Assembly (NCBI RefSeq): GCF_025717005.1
Contig: NZ_JAOVZU010000006.1
Location: 140,925-204,924, forward strand
DNA: 64,000 nt
Origin: Actinotalea endophytica
GTDB lineage: Bacteria > Actinomycetota > Actinomycetes > Actinomycetales > Cellulomonadaceae
Direction of reading: 5' to 3'
A program made the position numbers and the translations under genes. Positions 27,843 through 35,869 of the stretch are shown piece after piece; the stretch's first letter is position 1; every line of letters begins with the position of its first letter. The notes below the pieces were generated by a model, which saw only the letters and a list, made by a program, of their open reading frames with translations, did no database searches and was not told the origin of the DNA.

Positions 27843-28190
27843 TCACCTCACAGATCCGCCTGCCATGCGCCAGGCTGCGATCCCGCCGGAGAGGCTTGTG
27901 GCCTTGTACCCCATGGATCGTAGCTGGGCGGCAGCGGACTTCGACCGGGACCCCGAGGCGCACATCACGACGACGGGGACGTCCTTCTTCAGCCGCCGCG
28001 CCTCGCCGGCCAGCTTGGCCATCGGGATGTGGCGGGCCTGTGGCGCGTGGCCGGACTTCCACTCCGAGGTCTCGCGCACGTCGACCAGCTGGGCGCCGTC
28101 GTCCAGCAGGGTCAGCGCGCGGTCGACCCGCACGTTCTTGGGAAGGGCGTCGGGGTCACGGCTCAGCAGGCGGTCCAGGAAGGAGGGCAT
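27843..28190 (-). CDS. Single-domain rhodanese (sulfurtransferase)
   Basis: This 115-residue protein is one rhodanese domain: VRVDRALTLLDDGAQLVDVRE, then the active-site loop with Cys77 in VVVMCASGSRSKSAA, then LSGGIAAW. It should carry a persulfide on Cys77 and pass sulfane sulfur to an acceptor in the cytoplasm. The chosen ATG (28190) gives the standard size; it lacks a ribosome site but lies six bases after TATTCT, so it looks leaderless. It is the first gene of the rhodanese-regulator-methyltransferase unit. Eight bases separate its end from the regulator start, and its stop codon lies in that gene's ribosome site. Confidence 0.88.
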   Translation of the reverse strand: MPSFLDRLLSRDPDALPKNVRVDRALTLLDDGAQLVDVRETSEWKSGHAPQARHIPMAKLAGEARRLKKDVPVVVMCASGSRSKSAAAQLRSMGYKATSLSGGIAAWRMAGGSVR

Positions 28191-28202
28191 GCGCAGAGAA
28201 TA
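28191..28202 (-). promoter_or_regulatory. Leaderless -10 element of the rhodanese gene
   Basis: On the minus strand TATTCT (28202-28197) is followed by six bases and the ATG. The first three bases of the box lie inside the operator at 28200-28215, so repressor binding and polymerase binding should exclude each other. Confidence 0.55.
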
Positions 28203-28215
28203 CCCCCTGGGGTAT
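28200..28215 (-). promoter_or_regulatory. CstR/CsoR-type operator of the rhodanese-regulator-methyltransferase unit
   Basis: ATACC-CCCTGG-GGTAT is a perfect 5-bp dyad with a 6-base centre, the same form as the operator at 26844-26863. It overlaps the -10 box of the rhodanese gene, which makes autoregulation by the repressor encoded second in the unit likely. The nadC promoter, pointing the other way, starts 43 bases to the right and might also feel it. Confidence 0.8.
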
Positions 28216-28257
28216 GCGGGGCGCAGCCCGGTCATGTCGCGGTCGACTGCGGGCCTC

Positions 28258-28269
28258 TAGGGTCGACTC
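28258..28269 (+). promoter_or_regulatory. Leaderless -10 element of nadC
   Basis: TAGGGT (28258-28263) is followed by six bases and the ATG of nadC, with no ribosome site between. The -35 region shows no good match to TTGACA. Confidence 0.5.
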
Positions 28270-29178
28270 ATGGACGAGCACCCGGAGCACTCCCCGCAGC
28301 CCGCTCCGCCGGACCCGGCCTGGCTGGCCCGCACCGTGGAGATCGCGCTCGACGAGGACCTCGGCCCGGCGCCCGGCCGGGACGTGACGACGCAGGCCAC
28401 CATCCCGCTCGGCCAGGAGGGGGTCGCGGACCTCGTCGCCCGGGCCGACGGCGTGGTCGCCGGCCTGGTCGTGGTGCAGCCGGTGCTCGACGCCGTCGCG
28501 GCCCGGCTCGACCTGGATCGCGCACTGGTCACGCTCCGCGTCGATGACGGTGCGCGCGTGACCCGGGGCGACGTCGTGGGAGAGCTGCGCGGTCCGGTCC
28601 AGGTACTGCTCGTCGCCGAGCGGACGCTGCTCAACCTGGTGTGCCGGGCCTCGGGGATCGCCACCCACACCCGGCTCTGGGCGGACACGCTCGAGGGCAC
28701 CGCGGCCACGGTCCTCGACACCCGCAAGACCACACCCGGCCTGCGCGCGCTGGAGAAGTACGCCGTGCGGTGCGGCGGGGGCACCAACAAGCGGATGGGT
28801 CTGTACGACGTCGCGATGGTCAAGGACAACCACATCGCCGCGGCGGGCTCGGTGGGCGCCGCGGTGCGCGCGGTCAGGGAGCGGTACGACGTGCCGATCC
28901 AGGTCGAGGCGGACACCCTCGCCCAGGCGATGGAGGCGATCGACGCGGGCGCGGACTTCCTGCTGCTGGACAACATGGCGACCCCGCTGCTCGCCGAGGT
29001 CGTCGCCGCGGTGCGGGCCCGTGAGCCCGAGACCGGGCGGGTCGAGCTGGAGGCGACCGGGAACCTGACGCTCGACCGGGCCCGCGAGGTCGCGTGGACC
29101 GGCGTCGACTACCTCTCGGTCGGGGGACTGACGCACTCCTCGCCGATCCTCGACCTCGCGCTCGACCTGCGCGCCTGA
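28270..29178 (+). CDS. nadC: Nicotinate-nucleotide diphosphorylase (carboxylating; quinolinate PRTase)
   Basis: NadC converts quinolinate and PRPP to nicotinate mononucleotide in de novo NAD synthesis. The 302-residue protein has LNLVCRASGIATHTRLWAD, the catalytic DTRKTTPGLRALEKYAVRCGGG segment with its Lys and Arg residues, VKDNHIAAAG and VEADTLAQAMEAIDAGADF, and ends in the typical ELEATGNL and SVGGLTHS. It is divergent from the sulfur module and separated by it from nadB. The message appears leaderless. lysS follows after 79 bases with its own promoter. Confidence 0.95.
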   Translation: MDEHPEHSPQPAPPDPAWLARTVEIALDEDLGPAPGRDVTTQATIPLGQEGVADLVARADGVVAGLVVVQPVLDAVAARLDLDRALVTLRVDDGARVTRGDVVGELRGPVQVLLVAERTLLNLVCRASGIATHTRLWADTLEGTAATVLDTRKTTPGLRALEKYAVRCGGGTNKRMGLYDVAMVKDNHIAAAGSVGAAVRAVRERYDVPIQVEADTLAQAMEAIDAGADFLLLDNMATPLLAEVVAAVRAREPETGRVELEATGNLTLDRAREVAWTGVDYLSVGGLTHSSPILDLALDLRA

Positions 29179-29245
29179 GGTTCCCGCCGACGTTCGTGCC
29201 CGCCGGGGCGCCCACCGCCGAACGGTCGGGCCGCACCGCCCCCGA

Positions 29246-29257
29246 TAGACTCCCGCG
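29246..29257 (+). promoter_or_regulatory. Leaderless -10 element of lysS
   Basis: TAGACT (29246-29251) is followed by six bases and the GTG at 29258. No ribosome site is visible in the 79 bases between nadC and lysS. Confidence 0.55.
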
Positions 29258-30760
29258 GTGACCACGCCTGACGTCCACGCCGCCGACGACCTCCCGGAGC
29301 AGATGCAGGTCCGCCGCGCCAAGCGCGACCGGATCCTCGCCGAGGGCGGCCAGGCGTACCCGGTGAGCGTGCCCGTCAGCCGGACCCTCTCGCAGGTGCG
29401 CACCGCGCACGAGGGCCTGGCGCCCGGCGAGGAGACCGACGACGTGGTCGGCGTGGCCGGCCGGGTGGTCTTCCAGCGCAACACCGGGAAGCTCTGCTTC
29501 GCGACGCTGCAGGACGGCGAGGGCCACCGTCTGCAGGTGATGCTCTCGCTGGCCGAGGTGGGCGAGGAGAGCCTGGAGGCCTTCAAGGCGGATGTCGACC
29601 TGGGTGATCACCTCTTCGTGCACGGGCGGGTGATCTGCTCCAAGCGCGGTGAGCTCTCGGTGATGGCGGACGAGTGGCGGATGGCGGCCAAGGCGCTGCG
29701 GCCCCTTCCGGTGCTGCACAAGGAGCTGTCCGAGGAGGCTCGGGTGCGCAACCGCAGCGTCGACCTCATCGTGCGGCCCGCCGCACGGGACGCCGTGCGG
29801 CTGCGCGCGGACGTGATGCGCTCGCTGCGGGACAACTTCCACCGGCGCGGCTACCTCGAGGTCGAGACGCCGATGCTGCAGACGCTGCACGGCGGGGCGA
29901 CGGCGCGGCCGTTCGTCACGCACATGAACGCCTACGACATCGACCTGTACCTGCGGATCGCTCCGGAGCTGTTCCTCAAGCGCGCCGTCGTCGGTGGCGT
30001 CGAGCGGGTCTTCGAGATCAACCGCAACTTCCGGAACGAGGGTGCGGACTCCAGCCACTCGCCGGAGTTCGCGATGGTCGAGGCGTACCAGGCGTACGGC
30101 GACTACGACACCATGGCCGAGCTGACCCAGGACCTCATCCAGACCGCGACCCGGGAGGCCCTCGGGACGACGCTGGTCACGCTCGCCGACGGCACCGAGT
30201 ACGACCTGGGCGGCGAGTGGCAGCAGATCACGCTGTACGGATCGCTGTCGGAGGCCATCGGCGAGCAGATCACTCCGCAGACCTCGGTCGAGCGCCTGCT
30301 CGAGCTCGTCGAACGTTTCGACCTTCAGGTGGATCGCGCCCGGCAGAACCACGGAAAGCTCGTCGAGGAGCTGTGGGAGCACCATGTCGGTTCGGCGTTG
30401 CACGCGCCGACATTCGTGCGCGACTTCCCGGTCGAGACGAGCCCGTTGACGCGCGACCACCGCGATGCCGACGGTCTTGTCGAGAAGTGGGACCTGTACA
30501 TCCGCGGGGTCGAGACGGCGACCGCCTATTCCGAGCTGGTCGACCCGGTGATCCAGCGGGAACGTTTCGAGGCGCAGGCACGCCTTGCGGCCGCCGGTGA
30601 CGACGAGGCGATGCGGCTGGACGAAGATTTTCTTGCGGCGATGGAGCACGCGATGCCGCCCAGTGGGGGAATGGGGATGGGCGTCGATCGGTTGCTCATG
30701 GCGATGACTGGGCTCGGGATCCGCGAGACGATCCTGTTCCCGCTGGTCAAGCCGATGTGA
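29258..30760 (+). CDS. lysS: Lysyl-tRNA synthetase, class II
   Basis: LysS charges tRNA(Lys). The 500-residue protein has an N-terminal OB-fold anticodon-binding domain ([22 protein letters not shown]), class II motif 1 around [12 protein letters not shown], motif 2 in [14 protein letters not shown] and motif 3 in the C-terminal [15 protein letters not shown]. The GTG at 29258 appears leaderless. From about 30305 onward the codons shift: A- or T-ending triplets (CGT, CTT, GAT, GAA, GGT, TTT) become several times more common than in the first two thirds, although the protein stays intact. A small membrane protein gene follows after seven bases. Confidence 0.95.
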   Translation: MTTPDVHAADDLPEQMQVRRAKRDRILAEGGQAYPVSVPVSRTLSQVRTAHEGLAPGEETDDVVGVAGRVVFQRNTGKLCFATLQDGEGHRLQVMLSLAEVGEESLEAFKADVDLGDHLFVHGRVICSKRGELSVMADEWRMAAKALRPLPVLHKELSEEARVRNRSVDLIVRPAARDAVRLRADVMRSLRDNFHRRGYLEVETPMLQTLHGGATARPFVTHMNAYDIDLYLRIAPELFLKRAVVGGVERVFEINRNFRNEGADSSHSPEFAMVEAYQAYGDYDTMAELTQDLIQTATREALGTTLVTLADGTEYDLGGEWQQITLYGSLSEAIGEQITPQTSVERLLELVERFDLQVDRARQNHGKLVEELWEHHVGSALHAPTFVRDFPVETSPLTRDHRDADGLVEKWDLYIRGVETATAYSELVDPVIQRERFEAQARLAAAGDDEAMRLDEDFLAAMEHAMPPSGGMGMGVDRLLMAMTGLGIRETILFPLVKPM

Positions 30761-30767
30761 GGGTGCT

Positions 30768-30947
30768 GTGAACACGTTCTGGCTGTCCGTCGGGGCGCTC
30801 ATCCCGCCGATCGGGGTCGGCGTCATCTTCTGGCTGGTGATGCGCTGGATCGTCCGCGCGGACCGGCAGGAGCGCGCCGCGATCGCGCGAATCGACGCGG
30901 CCGAGCGCGATGCCGCTGAACGAGATGCCCCACCGCGCGAGGACTGA
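30768..30947 (+). CDS. Small single-span membrane protein
   Basis: This 59-residue protein starts at a GTG seven bases after the lysS stop, with GAGGG overlapping that stop. It has one membrane segment (about residues 5-26, WLSVGALIPPIGVGVIFWLV), a positive flank RWIVRADR and then an Ala/Arg/Glu-rich helical tail (AERDAAERDAPPRED). The topology suggests an N-terminal anchor with a charged cytoplasmic tail. Similar short proteins often sit between lysS and lsr2 in actinobacteria. Function is unknown. Confidence 0.7.
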   Translation: MNTFWLSVGALIPPIGVGVIFWLVMRWIVRADRQERAAIARIDAAERDAAERDAPPRED

Positions 30948-31040
30948 TTTTCCACGACCGGGTGCGCGGTGTGCCGGATTTCTGTGATTCTCCGTTATTG
31001 TTGACCTGTTCACAGGGGGTCGACGACGTGAGGAATCATG

Positions 31041-31370
31041 ATGGCGCAAAAGGTTCAGGTCGTTCTGGTGGATGACATCGACGGCGGGACCGCGGACGAG
31101 ACGGTGTCGTTCTCGCTCGACGGTGTCGCCTACGAGATCGATCTTTCGACGGCGAATGCGGCGGCGTTGCGCGACGCCTTCGCGCCCTATGTCGGATCGG
31201 GTCGCCGGGTCGGTGGCCGCACGCGTGCGGGTCGCCGTTCCGCGCCGGGGCGCTCGCGCACGAACAGCACGGAGATCCGTGAGTGGGGCCGTGCCAACGG
31301 TTTCGAGGTGAGCGAGCGCGGCCGGATCTCGGCCGAGCTGCGGGCCGCCTACGAGAAGGCCAACGCCTGA
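31041..31370 (+). CDS. lsr2: Lsr2 nucleoid-associated protein (H-NS-like)
   Basis: Lsr2 bridges DNA and silences AT-rich, often foreign, genes in actinobacteria. The 109-residue protein has the N-terminal oligomerisation domain (KVQVVLVDDIDGG and VSFSLDGVAYEIDLS), a basic linker rich in Arg and Gly, and the C-terminal DNA-binding domain with IREWGRANGFEVSERGRIS, whose RGR inserts into the minor groove. Two ATGs are adjacent (31038 and 31041); the second has the better spacing to GAGG. The gene and upstream region are less GC-rich than the neighbours, and TATTGT (30996-31001) is a likely -10. The usual downstream clpC is absent. Confidence 0.93.
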   Translation: MAQKVQVVLVDDIDGGTADETVSFSLDGVAYEIDLSTANAAALRDAFAPYVGSGRRVGGRTRAGRRSAPGRSRTNSTEIREWGRANGFEVSERGRISAELRAAYEKANA

Positions 31371-31380
31371 TCCACCGACG

Positions 31381-31415
31381 TCGGGCCCGGGTGCGTGGAG
31401 CGCGCCCGGGCCCGA
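31381..31415. terminator. Bidirectional terminator between lsr2 and the esterase gene
   Basis: TCGGGCCCGGG (31381-31391) and CCCGGGCCCGA (31405-31415) form an 11-bp perfect stem with a 13-base loop that can pair a little further. It lies between two convergent genes, 10 bases after the lsr2 stop and 12 bases from the esterase stop, so it can serve both. Confidence 0.75.
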
Positions 31416-31427
31416 GGCGTGTCTGCC

Positions 31428-32390
31428 TCAGGACGCCAGGGCGCGGCGCAGGAAGGCGATCGCCTCGGCGTCGTCCTCCGGCCCGCCTCCCTCGTGGCCG
31501 TTGTAGCGCCACACCCGCAGCTCCTTGGGGCCGGCCCAGGCGTGGTGCGCCGCCACCACGGTGGACGGCGGCACGATCTCGTCCATCAGCGCGACCGAGA
31601 TCCGCGCCGGGGCGCTCGCGCGCCGGGCGAACGCCACCCCGTCGACGTAGGACAGCGTGCGCAGCACCCGCTCGGCGGCGTCCCGATGCTGGCTCAGGTA
31701 CGCACGCACCTCGGAGAACGGCGCGGCGTCGGTGATCGTGATGGCCCGCGCGATGTCGCACAGGAACGGCACGTGGGCCGCGACCGCGCGGACCTGCGGC
31801 ACCAGCGCGGCCGCGGCGATCGCGAGCGCGCCGCCCTGGCTGCCGCCCACGACGGCGACCCGCTCGGGGTCGACGCCCGGGAGGGTGCGGGCCAGGTCGA
31901 CCGCGCGCACGGCGTCGGTGACCAGCCGCCGGTAGTAGTACGTCTGCGGGTCCTCGATGCCGCGGGTCATCACCCCGGGGAACTGCGGGCCGCTGCCCCA
32001 GGGGTCCGGGGTGGCGCCACGGCTCCAGACCGAACCCTGGCCGCGGGTGTCCATCTGCAGGTGGGCGTACCCGGCCGCGGACCACTGGAGGTTCTCCAGC
32101 ACGTGCCCGCGCCCGCCGCCGTAGCCGACGAACTGCACGACGACCGGCAGCGGGCCGGCCGCGTTCTTCGGCACCCGCCACCACGCCCGGACCGGGTCGC
32201 CGGCGAAACCGGCGAACGTCACGTCGTGCACGTCGACCGTGGCCAGGGCGTCGACCGGCTCCAGGACCGGTGGCCGGTCGGCCGCACGTGCCTCGGCGAG
32301 CGTCGTGGCCCAGAACTCGTCGAAGTCGTCGGGCTCGACGAGGTCGCTGGTGTGCTCCCAGAGCTGGGGTTCGGGCAGGTCCGTGTACAT
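31428..32390 (-). CDS. Acetyl xylan esterase / cephalosporin-C deacetylase (CE7)
   Basis: This 320-residue alpha/beta hydrolase belongs to carbohydrate esterase family 7, which removes acetyl groups from xylo-oligosaccharides. Marks are YGGGRGHVLENL, the CE7 motif DTRGQGS, nucleophile motif GGSQGG, catalytic Asp in ALMDEIVPPST and catalytic His in YNGHEGG. There is no signal peptide, so it acts on imported acetylated oligosaccharides. The ATG shares one base with the lacI stop (TGATG). The unit is divergent from the sugar ABC transporter, which fits use of small xylan fragments. The family is firm, the natural substrate less so. Confidence 0.9.
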   Translation of the reverse strand: MYTDLPEPQLWEHTSDLVEPDDFDEFWATTLAEARAADRPPVLEPVDALATVDVHDVTFAGFAGDPVRAWWRVPKNAAGPLPVVVQFVGYGGGRGHVLENLQWSAAGYAHLQMDTRGQGSVWSRGATPDPWGSGPQFPGVMTRGIEDPQTYYYRRLVTDAVRAVDLARTLPGVDPERVAVVGGSQGGALAIAAAALVPQVRAVAAHVPFLCDIARAITITDAAPFSEVRAYLSQHRDAAERVLRTLSYVDGVAFARRASAPARISVALMDEIVPPSTVVAAHHAWAGPKELRVWRYNGHEGGGPEDDAEAIAFLRRALAS

Positions 32391-33400
32391 CAGGCTCCCT
32401 GGCGACTGGTCGGACCGGTCGACCCGCGCACCACGAGCGAGGTCGGCAGGCGCAGGTGGGTGTGGTCGTCCGCCGCGCCGCCGATCAGGCCGAGCAGCAT
32501 GGACGTGGCGGCGGCGCCCATGTCCTGGATCGGCTGGCGCACGGTGGTCAGCGCCGGCTCGGCGGCCACGGCCTCGGGGACGTCGTCGAACCCGACGACC
32601 GACAGGTCGTGCGGGATCCGCAGGCCGAGCCGGTGCGCGACGTCGAGCACGCCGAGGGCGGACAGGTCGTTCGCCGCGAAGATCGCGGTCGGTGGGTCGG
32701 CGAGCGAGAGCAGTCGCTCGGCCGGCTCCACCGCGGTCTCGCGCCGGTAGCCGCCGACCTGCACCAGGTCGGGGTCCACCTCGACGCCGGCGGCGGCCAT
32801 CGCCTGACGGAACCCCTCCTCGCGACGCCGGGAGGACTCGAGGTCCTCGCGGCCGCCGAGGAAGCCGATCCGGCGGTGGCCGAGCGAGAGCAGGTGCTCG
32901 GTCGCGGCGACCGCGCCGCGGAGGTTGTCCGAGTCGACGGTCGGCAGGCCGGACGGCCCGGTGTGCGGGTCGACGGCCACGACCGGGACCGGCGCGGTGA
33001 CGTCGACGACGGTCGGCGTCACCAGGAGGGCGCCGTCGATCAGGGTGCCGCTGAGCCGCGACAACGAGCGCCGCTCCCAGCCCACGCCGGTGCCGACCTG
33101 GCCGCCGCCGGAGTAGGCGAGCAGCTCGTAGCCCGTGCCGGCGATCGCCTGCGAGACGCCCTTGAGGATCTCGGTGCTGAACGGCTCGAACTCCGCGACC
33201 AGGATCCCGATCACGTGGGTCTGGTGGGAACGCAGGCTGCGGGCCACCAGGCTCGACTCGTAGCCGAGCTCGTCGATCACCTGCCGGACGCGCTCGGACG
33301 TGCCGGCGGCGACGCCGTAGCGGTCGTTGACGACCTTGGACACGGTCGCGACCGAGACGCCCGCGGCTCGCGCCACGTCGTGGATGGTCACCCGTGCCAT
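32390..33400 (-). CDS. LacI-family transcriptional regulator
   Basis: This 336-residue repressor has the N-terminal helix-turn-helix and hinge VTIHDVARAAGVSVATVSKVV, then a periplasmic-binding-protein-like effector domain (IGILVAEFEPFSTEILKGV, DPPTAIFAANDLSALGVL, VVGFDDVPEAV). It probably senses a xylo- or gluco-oligosaccharide brought in by the divergent transporter. Its own promoter looks leaderless: TAGGCT ends six bases before the ATG. A 14-bp palindrome at 33425-33438 lies over both divergent promoters, consistent with autoregulation and control of the transporter. The effector sugar cannot be read from the sequence. Confidence 0.92.
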   Translation of the reverse strand: MARVTIHDVARAAGVSVATVSKVVNDRYGVAAGTSERVRQVIDELGYESSLVARSLRSHQTHVIGILVAEFEPFSTEILKGVSQAIAGTGYELLAYSGGGQVGTGVGWERRSLSRLSGTLIDGALLVTPTVVDVTAPVPVVAVDPHTGPSGLPTVDSDNLRGAVAATEHLLSLGHRRIGFLGGREDLESSRRREEGFRQAMAAAGVEVDPDLVQVGGYRRETAVEPAERLLSLADPPTAIFAANDLSALGVLDVAHRLGLRIPHDLSVVGFDDVPEAVAAEPALTTVRQPIQDMGAAATSMLLGLIGGAADDHTHLRLPTSLVVRGSTGPTSRQGA

Positions 33401-33412
33401 GGTGGGAGCCTA
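33401..33412 (-). promoter_or_regulatory. Leaderless -10 element of the lacI gene
   Basis: On the minus strand TAGGCT (33412-33407) is followed by six bases and the ATG at 33400. The region where the -35 should be is occupied by the LacI operator palindrome. Confidence 0.55.
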
Positions 33413-33424
33413 TCGTGTGGAAAA

Positions 33425-33445
33425 CGTTATCGATAACGATTGACA
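33425..33445. promoter_or_regulatory. LacI operator palindrome next to transporter -35 element
   Basis: CGTTATCGATAACG (33425-33438) is a perfect 14-bp palindrome with a central CG, typical of LacI-family operators. A consensus -35 element TTGACA for the rightward transporter starts two bases later (33440-33445). A -10 for it is weak (CACGCT near 33464). The palindrome also covers the -35 position of the leftward lacI promoter, so one bound dimer could block both directions. Confidence 0.75.
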
Positions 33446-33509
33446 TGCTGCCCGGGACGGTGGCACGCTCGCGCTCATCCACCCGTCAACGACGACTCGA
33501 GGAAGACAC

Positions 33510-34820
33510 ATGGCGATCAAGCGAGGCATGTCCGTCGTCGCGCTGCTCGGCAGCGCAGCCCTGCTCGCGGCCTGCAGCGGCACCGCCGACGCGGGCGACG
33601 GCAGCTCGGACTCAGGCTCGGCCTCAGGCTCGGCCGGGGGTGACCAGGTCACCCTCACCTGGTGGCACAACTCCAACACCGACCCCGGCATGCAGTACTA
33701 CCAGGACGTCGCGGACGCCTTCACGGCCGACCACCCGAACGTCACCATCGAGGTCGAGGCCATGCAGCACGAGGACATGGTCACCCAGCTCGAGGCCGCC
33801 TTCCAGTCCGGCAACGCCCCCGACGTCTACATGGAGCGTGGCGGCGGCGAGCTGCGCGACCACGTCGAGGCCGGCCTCACCATGGACATCTCCGACACCG
33901 CAGCCGACACGATCACCACGCTCGGTGGTTCGGTCGCCGGCTGGCAGGTGGACGGCAAGACCTACGCGCTGCCGTTCTCGGTCGGCGTGGTGGGCTTCTG
34001 GTACAACACCAAGATCTGGTCCGACAACGGGCTCGAGCCGCCGGCCACCTGGGACGAGTTCTACACGGACATCGACACCCTGAAGGCCAACGGGATCGCC
34101 CCGCTGTCCGTGGGCGCGGCCGACGGCTGGCCGGCGGCGCACTACTACTACTACTTCGCGCTGCGCGAGTGCTCGCAGCAGACCCTGACCGACGGTCTGG
34201 CGAGCTACGACTTCTCCGACGACTGCTTCCTGCGGGCGGCCGACGACCTGAAGGCCTTCGTCGACTCCGAGCCGTTCAACGACGGCTACCTGGCCACCGT
34301 GGCGCAGGCCGGCGCGACCTCCGCCTCCGGCCTGCTGGTCAACGGCCAGGTCTCCGCCGAGATGCAGGGCCACTGGGAGCCCGGCGTGATGCAGGGCCTC
34401 AACGACGGCACCCCGATGGAGAACCTCGGCTGGTTCCCGTTCCCGGCGATCGACGGCGGCGAGGGCGACCCGGGTGCCGCGATCGGCGGCGGCGACGCGT
34501 GGGCCTGCTCGGCCGACGCCCCGCCGGAGTGCGTGGACTTCATCACCTACCTGCTCTCCGACGACGTGCAGACCGGCTTCGCCGAGCTCGACATGGGCCT
34601 GCCCACGAACCCGGCCGCGACCGGGGCCGTGTCCGACCCGACGCTCGCCTCGCTGCTCGCCTTCCGTGACGCGGCGCCCTACGTCCAGCTCTACTTCGAC
34701 ACCGCGCTGGGCACGAACGTCGGCAACGCGATGAACGCCGCGATCGTGAACGTCTTCGCCGGCCAGGCCGCACCGGACACGATCATCACCGAGTCCGAGA
34801 AGGCGGCGGAGCTGGAGTGA
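33510..34820 (+). CDS. Sugar ABC transporter substrate-binding lipoprotein (CUT1)
   Basis: This 436-residue lipoprotein captures a sugar outside the membrane. The signal peptide ends in the lipobox LLAAC (Cys near residue 22), followed by a Gly/Ser linker and a family 1 binding fold: TLTWWHNSNTDPG, APDVYMERGGGELRDHV, ALPFSVGVVGFWYNTKIW. The last is a mark of CUT1 oligosaccharide binders. GAGGAAG precedes the ATG. The two permease genes follow with overlaps. The GH3 enzyme and CE7 esterase beside it suggest xylo- or cello-oligosaccharides as ligand; that is inference. Confidence 0.92.
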   Translation: MAIKRGMSVVALLGSAALLAACSGTADAGDGSSDSGSASGSAGGDQVTLTWWHNSNTDPGMQYYQDVADAFTADHPNVTIEVEAMQHEDMVTQLEAAFQSGNAPDVYMERGGGELRDHVEAGLTMDISDTAADTITTLGGSVAGWQVDGKTYALPFSVGVVGFWYNTKIWSDNGLEPPATWDEFYTDIDTLKANGIAPLSVGAADGWPAAHYYYYFALRECSQQTLTDGLASYDFSDDCFLRAADDLKAFVDSEPFNDGYLATVAQAGATSASGLLVNGQVSAEMQGHWEPGVMQGLNDGTPMENLGWFPFPAIDGGEGDPGAAIGGGDAWACSADAPPECVDFITYLLSDDVQTGFAELDMGLPTNPAATGAVSDPTLASLLAFRDAAPYVQLYFDTALGTNVGNAMNAAIVNVFAGQAAPDTIITESEKAAELE

Positions 34821-35869
34821 CGGCCGTGACCGACGGAGCGCGCGCCGAGCAGGACGCGAGCGCACCGGGCGCGTCGTCGACGGCCGCCGGTCGTGCCTCG
34901 GCACGGCCGGCGGCCCCGGCCCGGCGCTCGCGGCGAGCCGGCCTCCGCACGGCGCTCGAGGTCACGTTCTTCGTGACCCCCGCGCTGGTCGTGTTCGGGG
35001 TGTTCGTGGTCTGGCCGGTGATCAAGGCCGTCCAGTACTCGCTGTACAGCTGGAAGGGCTACGGGCCCCTGGTCGACTTCGTCGGTCTGCGCAACTTCGC
35101 CTACGTCCTGACCAACGACGTCTTCACCGACGCGCTGGTGCACAACCTGATCATCATGGTCGTCTCGATCGTCGTGCAGCTGCCGCTCGGCCTGGGGATC
35201 GCGCTGCTGCTGAACCGCAGGATCCACGGCCAGGGCCTGCTGCGGACCATCGTGTTCGTGCCCTACGTGCTCTCCGAGGTGATCGCGGGCGTGATCTGGC
35301 GCCAGCTGCTCACCGCGGACTACGGGCTGGTGGACACCGTCGCGGGCTCGCTCGGCATCCCGACCCCGGAACAGGGCTTCCTCGGCGACCCGCGGTTCGC
35401 GCTCGGCGCGGTCATGGTCGTGCTCACCTGGAAGTACCTCGGTCTGGCCGTGGTGCTCTTCCTCGCCGGGCTGCAGGGTGTGCCGGACGAGCTGCACGAG
35501 GCCGCGCAGCTCGACGGCGCGACCTGGTGGCAGACCCAGCGGCGGATCACGATCCCGCTGCTCGGCCCGACGATCCGGACCTGGGCCTTCCTGTCGATGA
35601 TCGGCTCGATCCAGGTCTTCGACATGGTCTGGATCCTCACCAAGGGCGGTCCGGCCGAGTCGACCAACACCATGGCCACGTTCCTCTACTCGTGGGGCGT
35701 GGACCGCAACCTGATCGGGATCGCCTCGGCCGCCTCGGTCGTGCTGTTCGTGGTGGCCCTGGTGTTCGCGATCGCGTACCAGCGCCTCATCCTGCGCCGC
35801 GACCTGGTCGATGCGCCCCGCTCGTCGCGCCGGCGCACGCGCCGGGCCGACCGGGAGGTGGCGGCATGA
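34817..35869 (+). CDS. Sugar ABC transporter permease, MalF-like (CUT1)
   Basis: This 350-residue permease has six membrane segments (first near residue 50) after a 45-residue Ala/Arg-rich cytoplasmic head. The EAA loop that docks the ATPase is present as DELHEAAQLDGATWWQTQRRITIPLLGP (given by its key part EAAQLDGA, about residues 222-229). The GTG overlaps the binding-protein stop by four bases and the stop overlaps the next permease start. No ATPase gene follows; such CUT1 systems in actinobacteria usually share one ATPase (MsiK) encoded elsewhere. Confidence 0.92.
   Translation: MTAVTDGARAEQDASAPGASSTAAGRASARPAAPARRSRRAGLRTALEVTFFVTPALVVFGVFVVWPVIKAVQYSLYSWKGYGPLVDFVGLRNFAYVLTNDVFTDALVHNLIIMVVSIVVQLPLGLGIALLLNRRIHGQGLLRTIVFVPYVLSEVIAGVIWRQLLTADYGLVDTVAGSLGIPTPEQGFLGDPRFALGAVMVVLTWKYLGLAVVLFLAGLQGVPDELHEAAQLDGATWWQTQRRITIPLLGPTIRTWAFLSMIGSIQVFDMVWILTKGGPAESTNTMATFLYSWGVDRNLIGIASAASVVLFVVALVFAIAYQRLILRRDLVDAPRSSRRRTRRADREVAA

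Noticed and set aside
24705-27923. Rightward open frame of 1072 codons across the sulfur module
   Set aside because: It runs opposite four well-supported genes and across both a terminator hairpin and an operator.
25032-28235. Sulfur module as copper-resistance locus because of the CsoR-family gene
   Set aside because: No copper ATPase or chaperone is present, the copper-ligand His is Gly, and the neighbours handle sulfur.
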